Source: Cyclobacteriaceae bacterium (GTDB taxonomy: Bacteria; Bacteroidota; Bacteroidia; Cytophagales; Cyclobacteriaceae). Taken from it: a stretch of 64,000 nt of DNA. Of this stretch, positions 56,888-64,000 are shown one piece after another. The DNA is taken from the NCBI GenBank assembly GCA_019638255.1, contig JAHBUD010000001.1, positions 1,240,001 through 1,304,000 on the forward strand, read 5' to 3'. The number at the start of each line of letters is the position of its first letter. The first letter of the stretch is position 1. The position numbers and the translations under genes were made by a program. The notes below the pieces were generated by a model. It was not told the DNA's origin, ran no database searches, and was given only the letters and a program-made list of their open reading frames with translations.

Positions 56888-58009
56888 TTATTCCGTTACG
56901 GAGTAATGCACATTTCTGTCCTTCAAGTACTTTACTACAAACTGAAAGTGCTCTTCTTCTTCACCCAGGCATTCCGGTGGGCAAATTCCTTTTCGGTTGA
57001 AGCTGCCTTGTGCTACCAGGTGCACAGCAGCCGTACAGGTATACCCGGTGGTGCGTGCCATGGATAGGGTACCAGTAGATTTTTCGGTGCGGTCGAGCAG
57101 GTTGTATTGATATGTTTTTTCTTTTCCGTTTTCAGTACCGGCAATACGTATGCGCATTACGGTAAACTCTTCTTCACCTGGCTTAAGTTTCCACTTTGGA
57201 AAGAGCAGTTTGGCGGTAAGGTCAATCGGGCGGATTTTAATGCCCTTCACCTCAACTTCATCGTAGGAGAAGAAACCGGATTCACGCAACACGCGCAGGT
57301 ATTCAATGCATCCGGGATAACGCAAGGTTTTTTCAATCATGTTGGGAATGTTCGGCATGGTTTTGATCAGTGATCGCAAGCCATCCGAATTCCATGACTC
57401 AAGTGTACCCACGCCATCGAAGTGAATCAACTCCGGATCGGAGAGTGCTTCTTTTACGACAACGGCATTATTTTGAACATAACGTGCGGGGCGAACATAT
57501 TCTTCAATAACATCAATAGGCGAAAAAACAGCTTTGTATTCATAGGGCCACTCGCGTACAACGGGCAGGCCACCAACAAGGCATTCATAGTTATTGATTT
57601 TCATGCGTTTGTTGTGGTAGCCCAGTATAATGTTTCCCATGCCGGGGGCTACACCACAGTCGGTAACGATGGTAACGTTATTCTTTTTAGCAAGTTCATC
57701 AAGTAGAAACGGATCTTCCGGAAAGAAGGAGATGTCGACCATGTTTTTACCAGCTTCAATTACTGTTTTAGCGGTCTGAAATCCCATGAAGCCCGGTACG
57801 GCACCTACAACAAGGTCGAATGGTTTAATCAGTTCAGCGAGTTGCTGAAGATCGGATAAATCAGCTTTTTTGGTTTTAATACCATGTGCCGCAACACTGT
57901 TCAGCGCGTCTCCATTAATATCGGTAGCGGTAACATCAAAGGATTTTGCCAAATCTATGGCCATGGCCTTGCCAACCAGTCCGGCACCAAGAACAATAAC
58001 TTTCTTCAT
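56888..58009 (-). CDS. Saccharopine dehydrogenase family protein
   Basis: Length is 373 aa. The N-terminal Rossmann fold is VIVLGAGLVGKAMAIDLAK with a following acidic DIN. The middle shows DLVVGAVPGFMGFQ and IVTDCGVAPGMGNIILGY. The C-terminal catalytic part includes HFDGVGTLESWNSDGLRSL and ARTTGYTCTAAVHLVAQG, typical of Lys9-like saccharopine dehydrogenase relatives and lysine 6-dehydrogenase. The exact reaction (saccharopine, lysine or carboxynorspermidine metabolism) is not decided by sequence. A small hydrophobic reading frame ends 16 bases upstream on the same strand. Confidence 0.83.
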   Translation of the reverse strand: MKKVIVLGAGLVGKAMAIDLAKSFDVTATDINGDALNSVAAHGIKTKKADLSDLQQLAELIKPFDLVVGAVPGFMGFQTAKTVIEAGKNMVDISFFPEDPFLLDELAKKNNVTIVTDCGVAPGMGNIILGYHNKRMKINNYECLVGGLPVVREWPYEYKAVFSPIDVIEEYVRPARYVQNNAVVVKEALSDPELIHFDGVGTLESWNSDGLRSLIKTMPNIPNMIEKTLRYPGCIEYLRVLRESGFFSYDEVEVKGIKIRPIDLTAKLLFPKWKLKPGEEEFTVMRIRIAGTENGKEKTYQYNLLDRTEKSTGTLSMARTTGYTCTAAVHLVAQGSFNRKGICPPECLGEEEEHFQFVVKYLKDRNVHYSVTE

Positions 58010-58025
58010 GCCGCAAAATACAGCC

Positions 58026-58106
58026 TTAACTTATAATCCCAATCAGCAAGGCTATTAATGCAGGCAGCATTAATACAAAATCGATCAATGAAATTCTCTT
58101 TTTCAT
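58026..58106 (-). CDS. Possible 26-aa hydrophobic peptide
   Basis: An ATG at 58106 opens 26 codons to a TAA at 58026-58028. The peptide, MKKRISLIDFVLML followed by PALIALLIGIIS, is a positively charged start plus a single hydrophobic helix. It lies just upstream of the saccharopine dehydrogenase gene on the same strand. No homology support; it could be a small membrane protein, a leader peptide or chance. Confidence 0.3.
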   Translation of the reverse strand: MKKRISLIDFVLMLPALIALLIGIIS

Positions 58107-58244
58107 CGCAGTGTGGTTAAATCAAAATGGAATAGGCTGGAGTAGGGGAGGCGAAAACAGAAGCTGTTTAAAATCACCTAACGGAAGCCGGTGGATTGGG
58201 TTACAAAAATTTTATCTTTAACCGGTACAAACTTCATTTTGCTT

Positions 58245-58754
58245 ATGTTCAATCCTGAAGAAATACTCCTGAAAGCGAGAACCTCGAAGTTCCATCTAAT
58301 GCTGCTCAATTGGTCGCTTAGCCGGATGATCCCGTTTAATAAACCACATGGATTTAAAGTAGTGGAGGTGGACGAGTTCCGGTTGAAAACATTGATGCCC
58401 TATAAACGAAGTAATTTCAATCACATCCGTGGATTGCATGCCTGTGGCCTGGCCACAATCTCAGAATTTACTACCGGGTTTCTGCTGCTCAGCAGCCTGG
58501 ATATGAAAAAGTACCGCATCATTATGCAGCGGATAGAAATGGATTATCACTACCAGGGAAAAATGGATGCAACAGCAGAGTTTATTATTTCGGCCGCCTG
58601 GCTGCAGGAAAAAGTAATACAGCCGTTGCAAACACAGGAGGCTGTGATCGTTCCCTGTGAAGTCAAAATCCACGATGCTAAAGGCAATCACTTAACCACC
58701 GGCAAAGTGTTTTGGCAGATTAAAGACTGGGTGAAAGTGAAAACCAAAACTTGA
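58245..58754 (+). CDS. DUF4442 hotdog-fold protein
   Basis: 169 aa from the ATG at 58245; a GTG at 58191 is the other option. The sequence follows DUF4442/PaaI-like proteins: MIPFNKPHGFKVVEVDEFRLKTLMPYKRSNFNHIRGLHACGLATISEF, then a second beta sheet with CEVKIHDAKGNHLTTGKVFWQIK. Family members share the hotdog fold of acyl-CoA thioesterases. The catalytic residue and substrate are not identified. Its stop overlaps the operator-like repeats before the toxin-antitoxin pair. Confidence 0.75.
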   Translation: MFNPEEILLKARTSKFHLMLLNWSLSRMIPFNKPHGFKVVEVDEFRLKTLMPYKRSNFNHIRGLHACGLATISEFTTGFLLLSSLDMKKYRIIMQRIEMDYHYQGKMDATAEFIISAAWLQEKVIQPLQTQEAVIVPCEVKIHDAKGNHLTTGKVFWQIKDWVKVKTKT

Positions 58755-58766
58755 CAAGTTGACAAG
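58748..58766 (+). promoter_or_regulatory. Operator-like repeats before the Phd/PIN pair
   Basis: AACTTGACAAGTT (58748-58760) is a perfect palindrome about A58754, and TTGACAAG is repeated in tandem at 58751-58758 and 58759-58766. The site lies 20-40 bases before the antitoxin ATG, where type II antitoxins usually bind to repress their own operon. Recognition is inferred. Confidence 0.5.
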
Positions 58767-58786
58767 TTTCAGGTATTTTTATAAAT

Positions 58787-59023
58787 ATGAAAACAGTAAC
58801 GATTGGGGAATTTAAAGCTAACCTCTCGGCTTTTGCAGAAAAGATAGAGCAAGGTGAGTCGCTTATTGTAACAAAAGGCCGAAAGAAAAAGAAAATATTT
58901 AAAGTATCTCCTTACCGCGAGAAAAAGCTGGCCAAGCGAAAATTGGGTCTTTTAAAGAATAAAGCAAGTGTGAGGTTTGCAAAGGATTTTAAAATGACTA
59001 CAGAAGAGTTTTTAGGCTCATGA
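58787..59023 (+). CDS. Phd/YefM-like antitoxin
   Basis: Length is 78 aa. The N-terminus MKTVTIGEFKANLSAFAEKIEQGESLIVTKGRKK is the Phd/YefM fold that dimerises and binds DNA. The C-terminal LGLLKNKASVRFAKDFKMTTEEFLGS region would wrap and inhibit the toxin. Its stop overlaps the toxin ATG by four bases (ATGA), the standard arrangement. It probably represses the operon through the repeats upstream. Confidence 0.87.
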   Translation: MKTVTIGEFKANLSAFAEKIEQGESLIVTKGRKKKKIFKVSPYREKKLAKRKLGLLKNKASVRFAKDFKMTTEEFLGS

Positions 59024-59421
59024 AATACCTGTTGGATACCCATAGTTTTATTTGGGCTGTAACGGATTACGAAAAGCTTTCAAAAAATGCCCAAGAGGTA
59101 GTGTCCGATATGAATAATGATGTGTTTGTTAGTATAATTTCCTTTTGGGAGATGTCGATAAAGTATTCAATCGGTAAAATTGATTTAGGTGTTTATTCGG
59201 TTGAGAATTTTTTGGCCGTTGCCATTAAAAGTGAATTTTCAATTTTGCAGCTTGAGCCAATTGATGCAGCTACCGGATATCAATTGCCGTGGAAGGAATC
59301 TCATAAGGATCCATTCGACAGAATGCTTATCTGGAAAGCGCTTAGAAATAACTATTGTATTGTATCAAGGGACGCTAACTTTAAGTTATACACTGACCTT
59401 GGTTTAAAATTAATCTGGTAA
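59020..59421 (+). CDS. PIN-domain toxin (VapC-like)
   Basis: Length is 133 aa. PIN fold residues: Asp6 in LLDTHSFIWA, Glu44 in SFWEMSIK, then the Asp pair in KDPFDRMLIW and the later SRDANF Asp, a full set for an Mg2+-dependent ribonuclease. The TH(S)FIW opening and SHKDPFDR segment fit the Sll0205-like PIN group paired with Phd antitoxins. Predicted activity is RNA cleavage that stops growth when the antitoxin is lost. Confidence 0.9.
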   Translation: MKYLLDTHSFIWAVTDYEKLSKNAQEVVSDMNNDVFVSIISFWEMSIKYSIGKIDLGVYSVENFLAVAIKSEFSILQLEPIDAATGYQLPWKESHKDPFDRMLIWKALRNNYCIVSRDANFKLYTDLGLKLIW

Positions 59422-59425
59422 TACG

Positions 59426-59902
59426 ATGAGACGAATTGATGCCCTGCTTTCGGAGTACGGTGAAAGTCACCAAAACGAAACCAACAAAGCCATTCACTGG
59501 ATTTGTGTCCCATTGATTTTTTTTAGTGTGGTAGGCCTGGTCGCCTCTATTCCTTCTGATTTTGTCAGGGGATTTTTAGGTGACAACCCCTATGCTAATT
59601 GGGCAACAGTTGTTTTGATTCTTGCCATCGTTTACTACGTTACCTTGTCTATTCCGCTAAGCATTGGCATGATGCTTTTTGCTGCATTATGCCTGTTTCT
59701 GGTTAAGGTTATTGTTGGGTTGAATCTCGCACCACTGTGGGCTATTTGCCTGGGTATTTTTGTCCTTGCCTGGATCGGTCAGTTTTATGGTCACAAGGTC
59801 GAAGGTAAAAAGCCATCATTTTTTAAGGACCTTCAATTTTTATTGATCGGCCCGGCTTGGCTCATGCATTTTGTGTTTAAGAAAATCGGTATTCCCTATT
59901 GA
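59426..59902 (+). CDS. Mpo1-like (DUF962) membrane protein
   Basis: Length is 158 aa with four membrane helices. The family start RIDALLSEYGESHQNETNKAIHWICVPLIFFS carries the conserved His and Asn, and the late GWIAQF-like IGQFYGHKVEGKKPSFFKDLQFLLIGPAWL is typical. Yeast Mpo1 is an Fe2+-dependent dioxygenase of 2-hydroxy fatty acids. The bacterial role is inferred. It ends four bases into the next gene, which uses an overlapping TTG start. Confidence 0.85.
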   Translation: MRRIDALLSEYGESHQNETNKAIHWICVPLIFFSVVGLVASIPSDFVRGFLGDNPYANWATVVLILAIVYYVTLSIPLSIGMMLFAALCLFLVKVIVGLNLAPLWAICLGIFVLAWIGQFYGHKVEGKKPSFFKDLQFLLIGPAWLMHFVFKKIGIPY

Positions 59903-60840
59903 ACGATTACCATTTTACGGATCAGGTTCCTCCTGCTGATTACCGTGTTGACTTCAAAGCCTCCATCTTTCACGAGACAAGGCATTTGAAACTTCAGGCA
60001 GAGCAGGGTTGGCAATCTTTCTTCATTCTCAATCAAAAGCATAAAACTGTTTCCGGCTGCGTTCATATCCACGTAAAAGATGAACAAGCTGTTAGTCCGT
60101 TGAAAGCATCGTTTGGTTCCTTTGTCTTCTCGGAATCACTTCCAGCTGAAATTTTGTTCAGGTTTATTGCTTACGCAGAATCTCAATTGAAAACGATGGG
60201 TGTAAAACATGTAACCTTCACCAATCCGCCTGATGCATATCAGCATTACCATTCGCAGATGCTACAGGTTTTGTTAAATAATTCCGGCTATCGAACACTG
60301 CGGGCTGAATTGGGGACAGTAATTACTATCGATAACCAGTCGCTTGAAAGCAAAATGCATGAATGGGAAGTGCGAAAACTAAAACAGGCACGCGAAGCTG
60401 AATTTATTTTTAATGCGGCATCACAAAACCCGGTCGATGAGGTTTTTCAATTTATCCTGAATGCCCGTAAGGAGAAGGGCTATACACTTTCGATGAACCA
60501 GGTTATGATGGAACGCACGGTGGAGGCTTTTCCTGATCGTTTCATTTTTTTCGAAGTAATGAAAGGTTTTGAGCGTACTGCGGCCAGTATTGCCATTCGG
60601 GTTACTGATACTATACTATATAATTTTTACTCGGCCCATCACTCCCGCTATGATGCGTGGAGTCCCGTGGTTATGCTGATGGATGGCATGTATAATTGGT
60701 GCCAGCAACATGCAATTACCTTGCTCGACCTTGGGACTTCAGCACTTGAGCATGAACCCAACTTCTCACTGTTCGATTTTAAGCTTCGGCTGGGGGCGCA
60801 TCCTACAGCAAAGCTTACGTTTACCAAGGATCTGGCCTAA
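59899..60840 (+). CDS. GNAT/FemAB-like acyltransferase fold protein
   Basis: 313 aa from a TTG start at 59899 that overlaps the previous stop (TTGA). The second half resembles FemAB/GNAT-type acyl-transferases (KLKQAREAEFIF, then SIAIRVTDTILYNFYSAHHSRYDAWSPVVMLMDGMYNWCQQH and LGTSALEHEPNFSLFDFKLRLGA), with the first half a related domain. The chemistry is not established. It is followed after two bases by a glycosyltransferase, so it may modify a cell-surface amino-sugar. Confidence 0.6.
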   Translation: MNDYHFTDQVPPADYRVDFKASIFHETRHLKLQAEQGWQSFFILNQKHKTVSGCVHIHVKDEQAVSPLKASFGSFVFSESLPAEILFRFIAYAESQLKTMGVKHVTFTNPPDAYQHYHSQMLQVLLNNSGYRTLRAELGTVITIDNQSLESKMHEWEVRKLKQAREAEFIFNAASQNPVDEVFQFILNARKEKGYTLSMNQVMMERTVEAFPDRFIFFEVMKGFERTAASIAIRVTDTILYNFYSAHHSRYDAWSPVVMLMDGMYNWCQQHAITLLDLGTSALEHEPNFSLFDFKLRLGAHPTAKLTFTKDLA

Positions 60841-60842
60841 GC

Positions 60843-61709
60843 ATGAATGCTCAATTGGTTTCAGTAATATGTTTATGTTACAATCAAAAGCCATTTATCC
60901 GTGAGGCAGTTGAATCCGTTATCCATCAATCCTATTCACCTGTACAACTCATTGTAGTAGATGATTGCAGCACAGATGGGAGCCAGGAAGTTATTCATCA
61001 ATTGAAAGCGCAATACCCTCACATAGAAATGCTTTTGCTGAAAGAAAATATGGGCAATTGTAAAGCCTTTAACAGCGGGTTGGCATTGGCAAAGGGTAAC
61101 TTTGTAATTGACTTAGCGGCTGATGATATATTGTTACCCGACCGTATAAAGATCGGGGTAGAAGGATTGGAAAATGCTGGTAACGGATACGGTGTACACT
61201 TTTCGGATGCAGAACTGATCGATGAAAAGGGAGCGTATAGAGGAAAGCACTCGGATAGCCATCCCCATAACACCATTCCACAGGGTGATATTTACAGGGA
61301 TGTAATCCAGCGTTATTTTATTTGTCCGCCAACGGTTATGTTCAGGAAATCCATTATTGACGAACTGTGTGGTTACGATGAAACGTTAGCCTATGAAGAT
61401 TTTGATTTCTGGATTCGTTCCTCAAGGATATGCAAGTATCAGTATACTTCAGATACACTGGTGAAGAAGCGATTGGTTCGGAACAGTCTGAGCAGTCATC
61501 AGCAAAAGTATTTCAATCGTCATGCGGACAGCACGTATCGTGTATGTATGAAAATTATGAATCTAAACCGAAACAAAGCCGAGCAAAGAGCTTTGCAAAA
61601 GCGGATTTTGTATGAGCTTCGAGCAAGCCTGCGGTTGCTTAATGTTTGGCTGGCGATGAAATTTTTTTCACTTTTGATTTCAAACAACCGTAAACAATAC
61701 GGACAGTAA
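60843..61709 (+). CDS. Glycosyltransferase family 2
   Basis: Length is 288 aa. A GT-A fold with VSVICLCYNQKPFIREAVESVIHQSYSPVQLIVVDDCSTDGS, the ENMGNCKAFNSGLALAKG stretch and the AADDILLPDR metal site are visible. It may glycosylate an envelope lipid or protein. It starts two bases after the acyltransferase-like gene, and its stop overlaps the next start by one base. Confidence 0.87.
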   Translation: MNAQLVSVICLCYNQKPFIREAVESVIHQSYSPVQLIVVDDCSTDGSQEVIHQLKAQYPHIEMLLLKENMGNCKAFNSGLALAKGNFVIDLAADDILLPDRIKIGVEGLENAGNGYGVHFSDAELIDEKGAYRGKHSDSHPHNTIPQGDIYRDVIQRYFICPPTVMFRKSIIDELCGYDETLAYEDFDFWIRSSRICKYQYTSDTLVKKRLVRNSLSSHQQKYFNRHADSTYRVCMKIMNLNRNKAEQRALQKRILYELRASLRLLNVWLAMKFFSLLISNNRKQYGQ

Positions 61710-62539
61710 TGGATAACCTTCAGTCAGCCAGTTGTCTTAATTGTGGTGCCACATTACACGGCACATTCTGCCATCATTGCGGCCAGAAAGTTATTGAACA
61801 AAAGGAGCGAACGCTAAAGTATTTTACTATTCAGTTTTTTGGTGCGGCCTTTTTTCTTGAAAACAGTTTCCTGAAAAACCTTTGGCGGTTAGTGAGTTCT
61901 CCGGGTATAATGGCAGCGGATTATTCGGATGGCAGGCGAAAGCGTTGGATGGCTCCTTTTTCATTATTTCTCCTAATCAACCTGATCTATTTTCTTGTTA
62001 ACCCCCTAACCGATTTTAATCTTCCGTTGCATGACCATTTACGATGGCACGATAATACTTATGGCCCTTTGGCAGTAAAGTTGGTAGATAGCAGAGTTCA
62101 TCAACGCAACATAACGTTTGAAGCGTATGAAAGGATTTTCAATAGTAAAACCATTAATTTATCTAAGTCGTTGATGGTGCTGAATGTACCGGTTATGGCT
62201 TTATTTCTTTATGCTATGTTTTTTAAGAAGAGAAAGTTTTTTGCTGATCATTTTGTCTATTCATTATATCTCTTTTCCTTTTTGTTATTGATAGCCTGTA
62301 TCTGGATCGGTTTCTTGAATGTTTATTTGTGGATCGGGCTGCCGGCTTACCAAGCCTTTTTACCTATCGGGTTGTTCCTGTTTTTGCTGTATTACATCAT
62401 TCGCTCCATTCGTAAGTTTTACCAGGTTAAAGGGTTTATCGGCAATACTTTTGGAGCACTTGGTGTGCTGGCTTCACTTCTGATTACGATTTACAGCTAT
62501 CGTTTTATCATGTTTGTAATCACCTTTGTAGCAACCTAA
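61709..62539 (+). CDS. DUF3667 membrane protein with zinc-ribbon-like N-terminus
   Basis: Length is 276 aa. The N-terminal CLNCG ... CHHCGQ is a double CxxC zinc-ribbon-like motif, followed by KYFTIQFFGAAFFLENSFLKNLWRLVSSPGIMAADYSDGRRKRWMAPFSLFLLINLIYFLV, the DUF3667 signature. Five or so membrane helices follow. The family is found in Bacteroidota and its function is unknown. Its start overlaps the GT2 stop by one base. Confidence 0.83.
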   Translation: MDNLQSASCLNCGATLHGTFCHHCGQKVIEQKERTLKYFTIQFFGAAFFLENSFLKNLWRLVSSPGIMAADYSDGRRKRWMAPFSLFLLINLIYFLVNPLTDFNLPLHDHLRWHDNTYGPLAVKLVDSRVHQRNITFEAYERIFNSKTINLSKSLMVLNVPVMALFLYAMFFKKRKFFADHFVYSLYLFSFLLLIACIWIGFLNVYLWIGLPAYQAFLPIGLFLFLLYYIIRSIRKFYQVKGFIGNTFGALGVLASLLITIYSYRFIMFVITFVAT

Positions 62540-62540
62540 A

Positions 62541-63455
62541 CTATTTCCGGTTGTCTTCCCCTGAAAGCATGCTCAGGTAATTCACGTAACGACTTACAGC
62601 AATCTCACCTTTCTCAACGGCATCCTTTACGGCACATACCGGTTCGTTGGCGTGCAGGCAACGATAGCCGAATTTACATTCAGCGCGTAAAGCGCGCATT
62701 TCCGGAAAATGATCTGATAGTTCTTCTGGAGAAATGTTCACCAGTCCCCATTCTTTAATGCCTGGCGTGTCGATAACGAAAGTATGTTCATCCAGCTTAA
62801 ACATTTCAGCAAATGTTGTGGTGTGTGTTCCTTTATCTGAAAAGTCTGAGAGTTCACCCGTTGATTGCCGGATATCAGGAGAGAGTTTATTAAGGAGTGT
62901 TGATTTACCAACACCAGAGTGACCCGCCAGTAATGATGTTTTGCTGGCTAATAGTTGATTTACGGCCATCATCTCATCCGCAAGAGCTGATATTTTTATG
63001 CACATTATTCCAATTTTTTCGTAAACAGCAATCAATTGATCTTGAAGTGCGGCACTTTCCTCATCCAGCACATCCTGCTTATTAAAGATTAATGCCTGGG
63101 GGATATCATAGGCTTCTGCCGTTACCAAAAAACGGTCGATAAAGCCGGTTGAGGTACGAGGAAGAATCATCGTTACTACTAAAACAGCCTGATCAACATT
63201 GGCGGCCAACACGTGTGAGTGCCCTGTTTTTTTTACGGATTGCCTAAGGATATGATTTTTTCGTTCGTGTATAGCAGTAATAACACCTTCATGTTGCAGG
63301 TCATCAAGTTCTACATAATCGCCAACGGCAACCGGATTGGTTTCTTTGTAGCCTGCCAGCCGAAGTTTACCCCGTGTGCGGCACGTCAGCAGGCGCCCGT
63401 CATCGGTGTATACATCGTACCATAGACCGGCTGATCGTTTAACCAATCCTCTCAT
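62541..63455 (-). CDS. rsgA: Ribosome small subunit-dependent GTPase RsgA
   Basis: 304 aa from the ATG at 63455. An ATG at 63542 would extend 29 residues back over waaA, and family members begin at RGLVKRSAGLWYDVYT. An OB-fold N-domain is followed by a circularly permuted GTPase: FNKQDV (G4), GHSGVGKSTLLNKL (G1), DKGTHTTT (G2) and DTPGIKEWG (G3), then a zinc site CKFGYRCLHANEPVC. It helps mature the 30S subunit, using GTP. Its ATG overlaps the waaA stop by four bases. Confidence 0.95.
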   Translation of the reverse strand: MRGLVKRSAGLWYDVYTDDGRLLTCRTRGKLRLAGYKETNPVAVGDYVELDDLQHEGVITAIHERKNHILRQSVKKTGHSHVLAANVDQAVLVVTMILPRTSTGFIDRFLVTAEAYDIPQALIFNKQDVLDEESAALQDQLIAVYEKIGIMCIKISALADEMMAVNQLLASKTSLLAGHSGVGKSTLLNKLSPDIRQSTGELSDFSDKGTHTTTFAEMFKLDEHTFVIDTPGIKEWGLVNISPEELSDHFPEMRALRAECKFGYRCLHANEPVCAVKDAVEKGEIAVSRYVNYLSMLSGEDNRK

Positions 63456-64000
63456 ACTTTTACCAGTAAGGGCCTGCAGTAATCCATTATTTTTTCGGTT
63501 GCACCAAGGTTCTCTTCCACATATAGCCGGGTAACATCGCACGCCAGCAGGAAGTTTTCAGGTACGTTTACCGATTCGTATTTGGCCTTCATATCACGGT
63601 AATCACCTAACTCAAACGCACCACCTCGGTTAATCAAATCTATAGCCTCCTGGAATTTTTCGTAATTCTTATTGCCAAAGAAAACCGGAATACCGTAGCA
63701 AGCTGCCTCCAGTATGTTATGCAGGCCTTTTCCGAAAGCACCGCCTACATAGGCAAACTCGCCATAGCGGTATAGCCTGCCAAGCATACCTACGTTATCA
63801 ATGATCAGCACATGGTAATCCTCCAGGTTTCCCATCGCCTGGGAGTAGCGTATACTTTTAGTGTTCAATGCACCTTCAATCTCACTTAAAAATGCTTCGG
63901 TTACTTCATGAGGAGCGATGATGAATTTCAGACTGAAGTAATGTTCGTTAATAAATGGAATCAGTACGTCAAGGTCTTCGCGCCAGCAGCTACCGACCAC
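63452..64000 (-). CDS. waaA: 3-deoxy-D-manno-octulosonic acid transferase (WaaA), C-terminal part
   Basis: The gene is open through base 64000, so its 5' half lies outside; 182 residues are visible. They match the GT-B C-domain of KDO transferase: VGSCWREDLDVLIPFI, then FIIAPHEV, GRLYRYGEFAYVGGAFGKGLHNILEAACYGIPVFFG. It transfers KDO to lipid A at the inner membrane and implies LPS-type lipid A. The rsgA start overlaps its stop. Confidence 0.9.
   Translation of the reverse strand: MVGSCWREDLDVLIPFINEHYFSLKFIIAPHEVTEAFLSEIEGALNTKSIRYSQAMGNLEDYHVLIIDNVGMLGRLYRYGEFAYVGGAFGKGLHNILEAACYGIPVFFGNKNYEKFQEAIDLINRGGAFELGDYRDMKAKYESVNVPENFLLACDVTRLYVEENLGATEKIMDYCRPLLVKV

Overview
The window looks like a chromosomal segment of a Bacteroidota bacterium, most likely a member of the Cytophagales. 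The grounds are a PorP/SprF-like protein beside a protein with a gliding-motility-type C-terminal domain (type IX secretion hallmarks), Bacteroidota-type promoter elements (TTG, about 20 bases, then TAnnTTTG), few Shine-Dalgarno sequences, DUF3667, DUF2807 and DUF190 families, and a large type II-C Cas9. Gene assignments come from reading protein motifs. No database search was run.

Left part (1-19.4 kb). A caspase-like gene enters from the left edge. A three-gene minus-strand operon follows: a repeat-rich adhesin ending in a self-cleaving S74 chaperone domain, a secreted protein with a CHU_C-type C-terminal domain, and PorP/SprF. Then come two tRNA-Leu genes, the fluoride channel pair crcB/DUF190, tRNA-Thr, and an Rrf2 regulator followed by a MacAB/LolCDE-like efflux module. 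Next are a PNPOx-like protein with a branched-chain aminotransferase, prfB with its programmed +1 frameshift, a CarboxypepD_reg/thioredoxin protein, an MFS transporter and a YhhN protein.

Middle (19.5-42 kb). One long plus-strand cluster makes a surface polysaccharide. It holds the GDP-fucose enzymes Gmd and Fcl, an AlgD-like GDP-mannose 6-dehydrogenase, a Wzx flippase, three polymerase/ligase-like membrane proteins, six glycosyltransferases, four methyltransferases, an AsnB amidotransferase, an unrecognised alpha/alpha-barrel-like protein, a WcaJ-type initiating transferase and a Wzz chain-length protein.

CRISPR region (43.6-51.8 kb). A complete type II-C locus is present. The array has 27 repeats and 26 spacers. 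On the opposite strand lie cas9, a Y1 (HUH) transposase-like gene, cas1 and cas2, packed as one operon. A tracrRNA diverges from cas9. crRNA polarity deduced from the tracrRNA anti-repeat runs toward cas2, opposite to the cas genes, and each repeat carries a promoter-like element. The Y1 gene is translationally coupled to cas1, has an intact HUH motif and tyrosine, and contains a perfect 33-base palindrome. This is the most unusual arrangement in the window.

Right part (51.8-64 kb). This holds a Tet-like MFS pump, a TPR/HisKA protein lacking an ATPase domain, a DEDDy exonuclease, NhaC, a saccharopine-dehydrogenase-like enzyme, a DUF4442 protein, a Phd/PIN toxin-antitoxin pair with an operator-like repeat, a Mpo1-like protein, an acyltransferase, a glycosyltransferase, a DUF3667 protein, RsgA, and the C-terminal part of WaaA running off the right edge.
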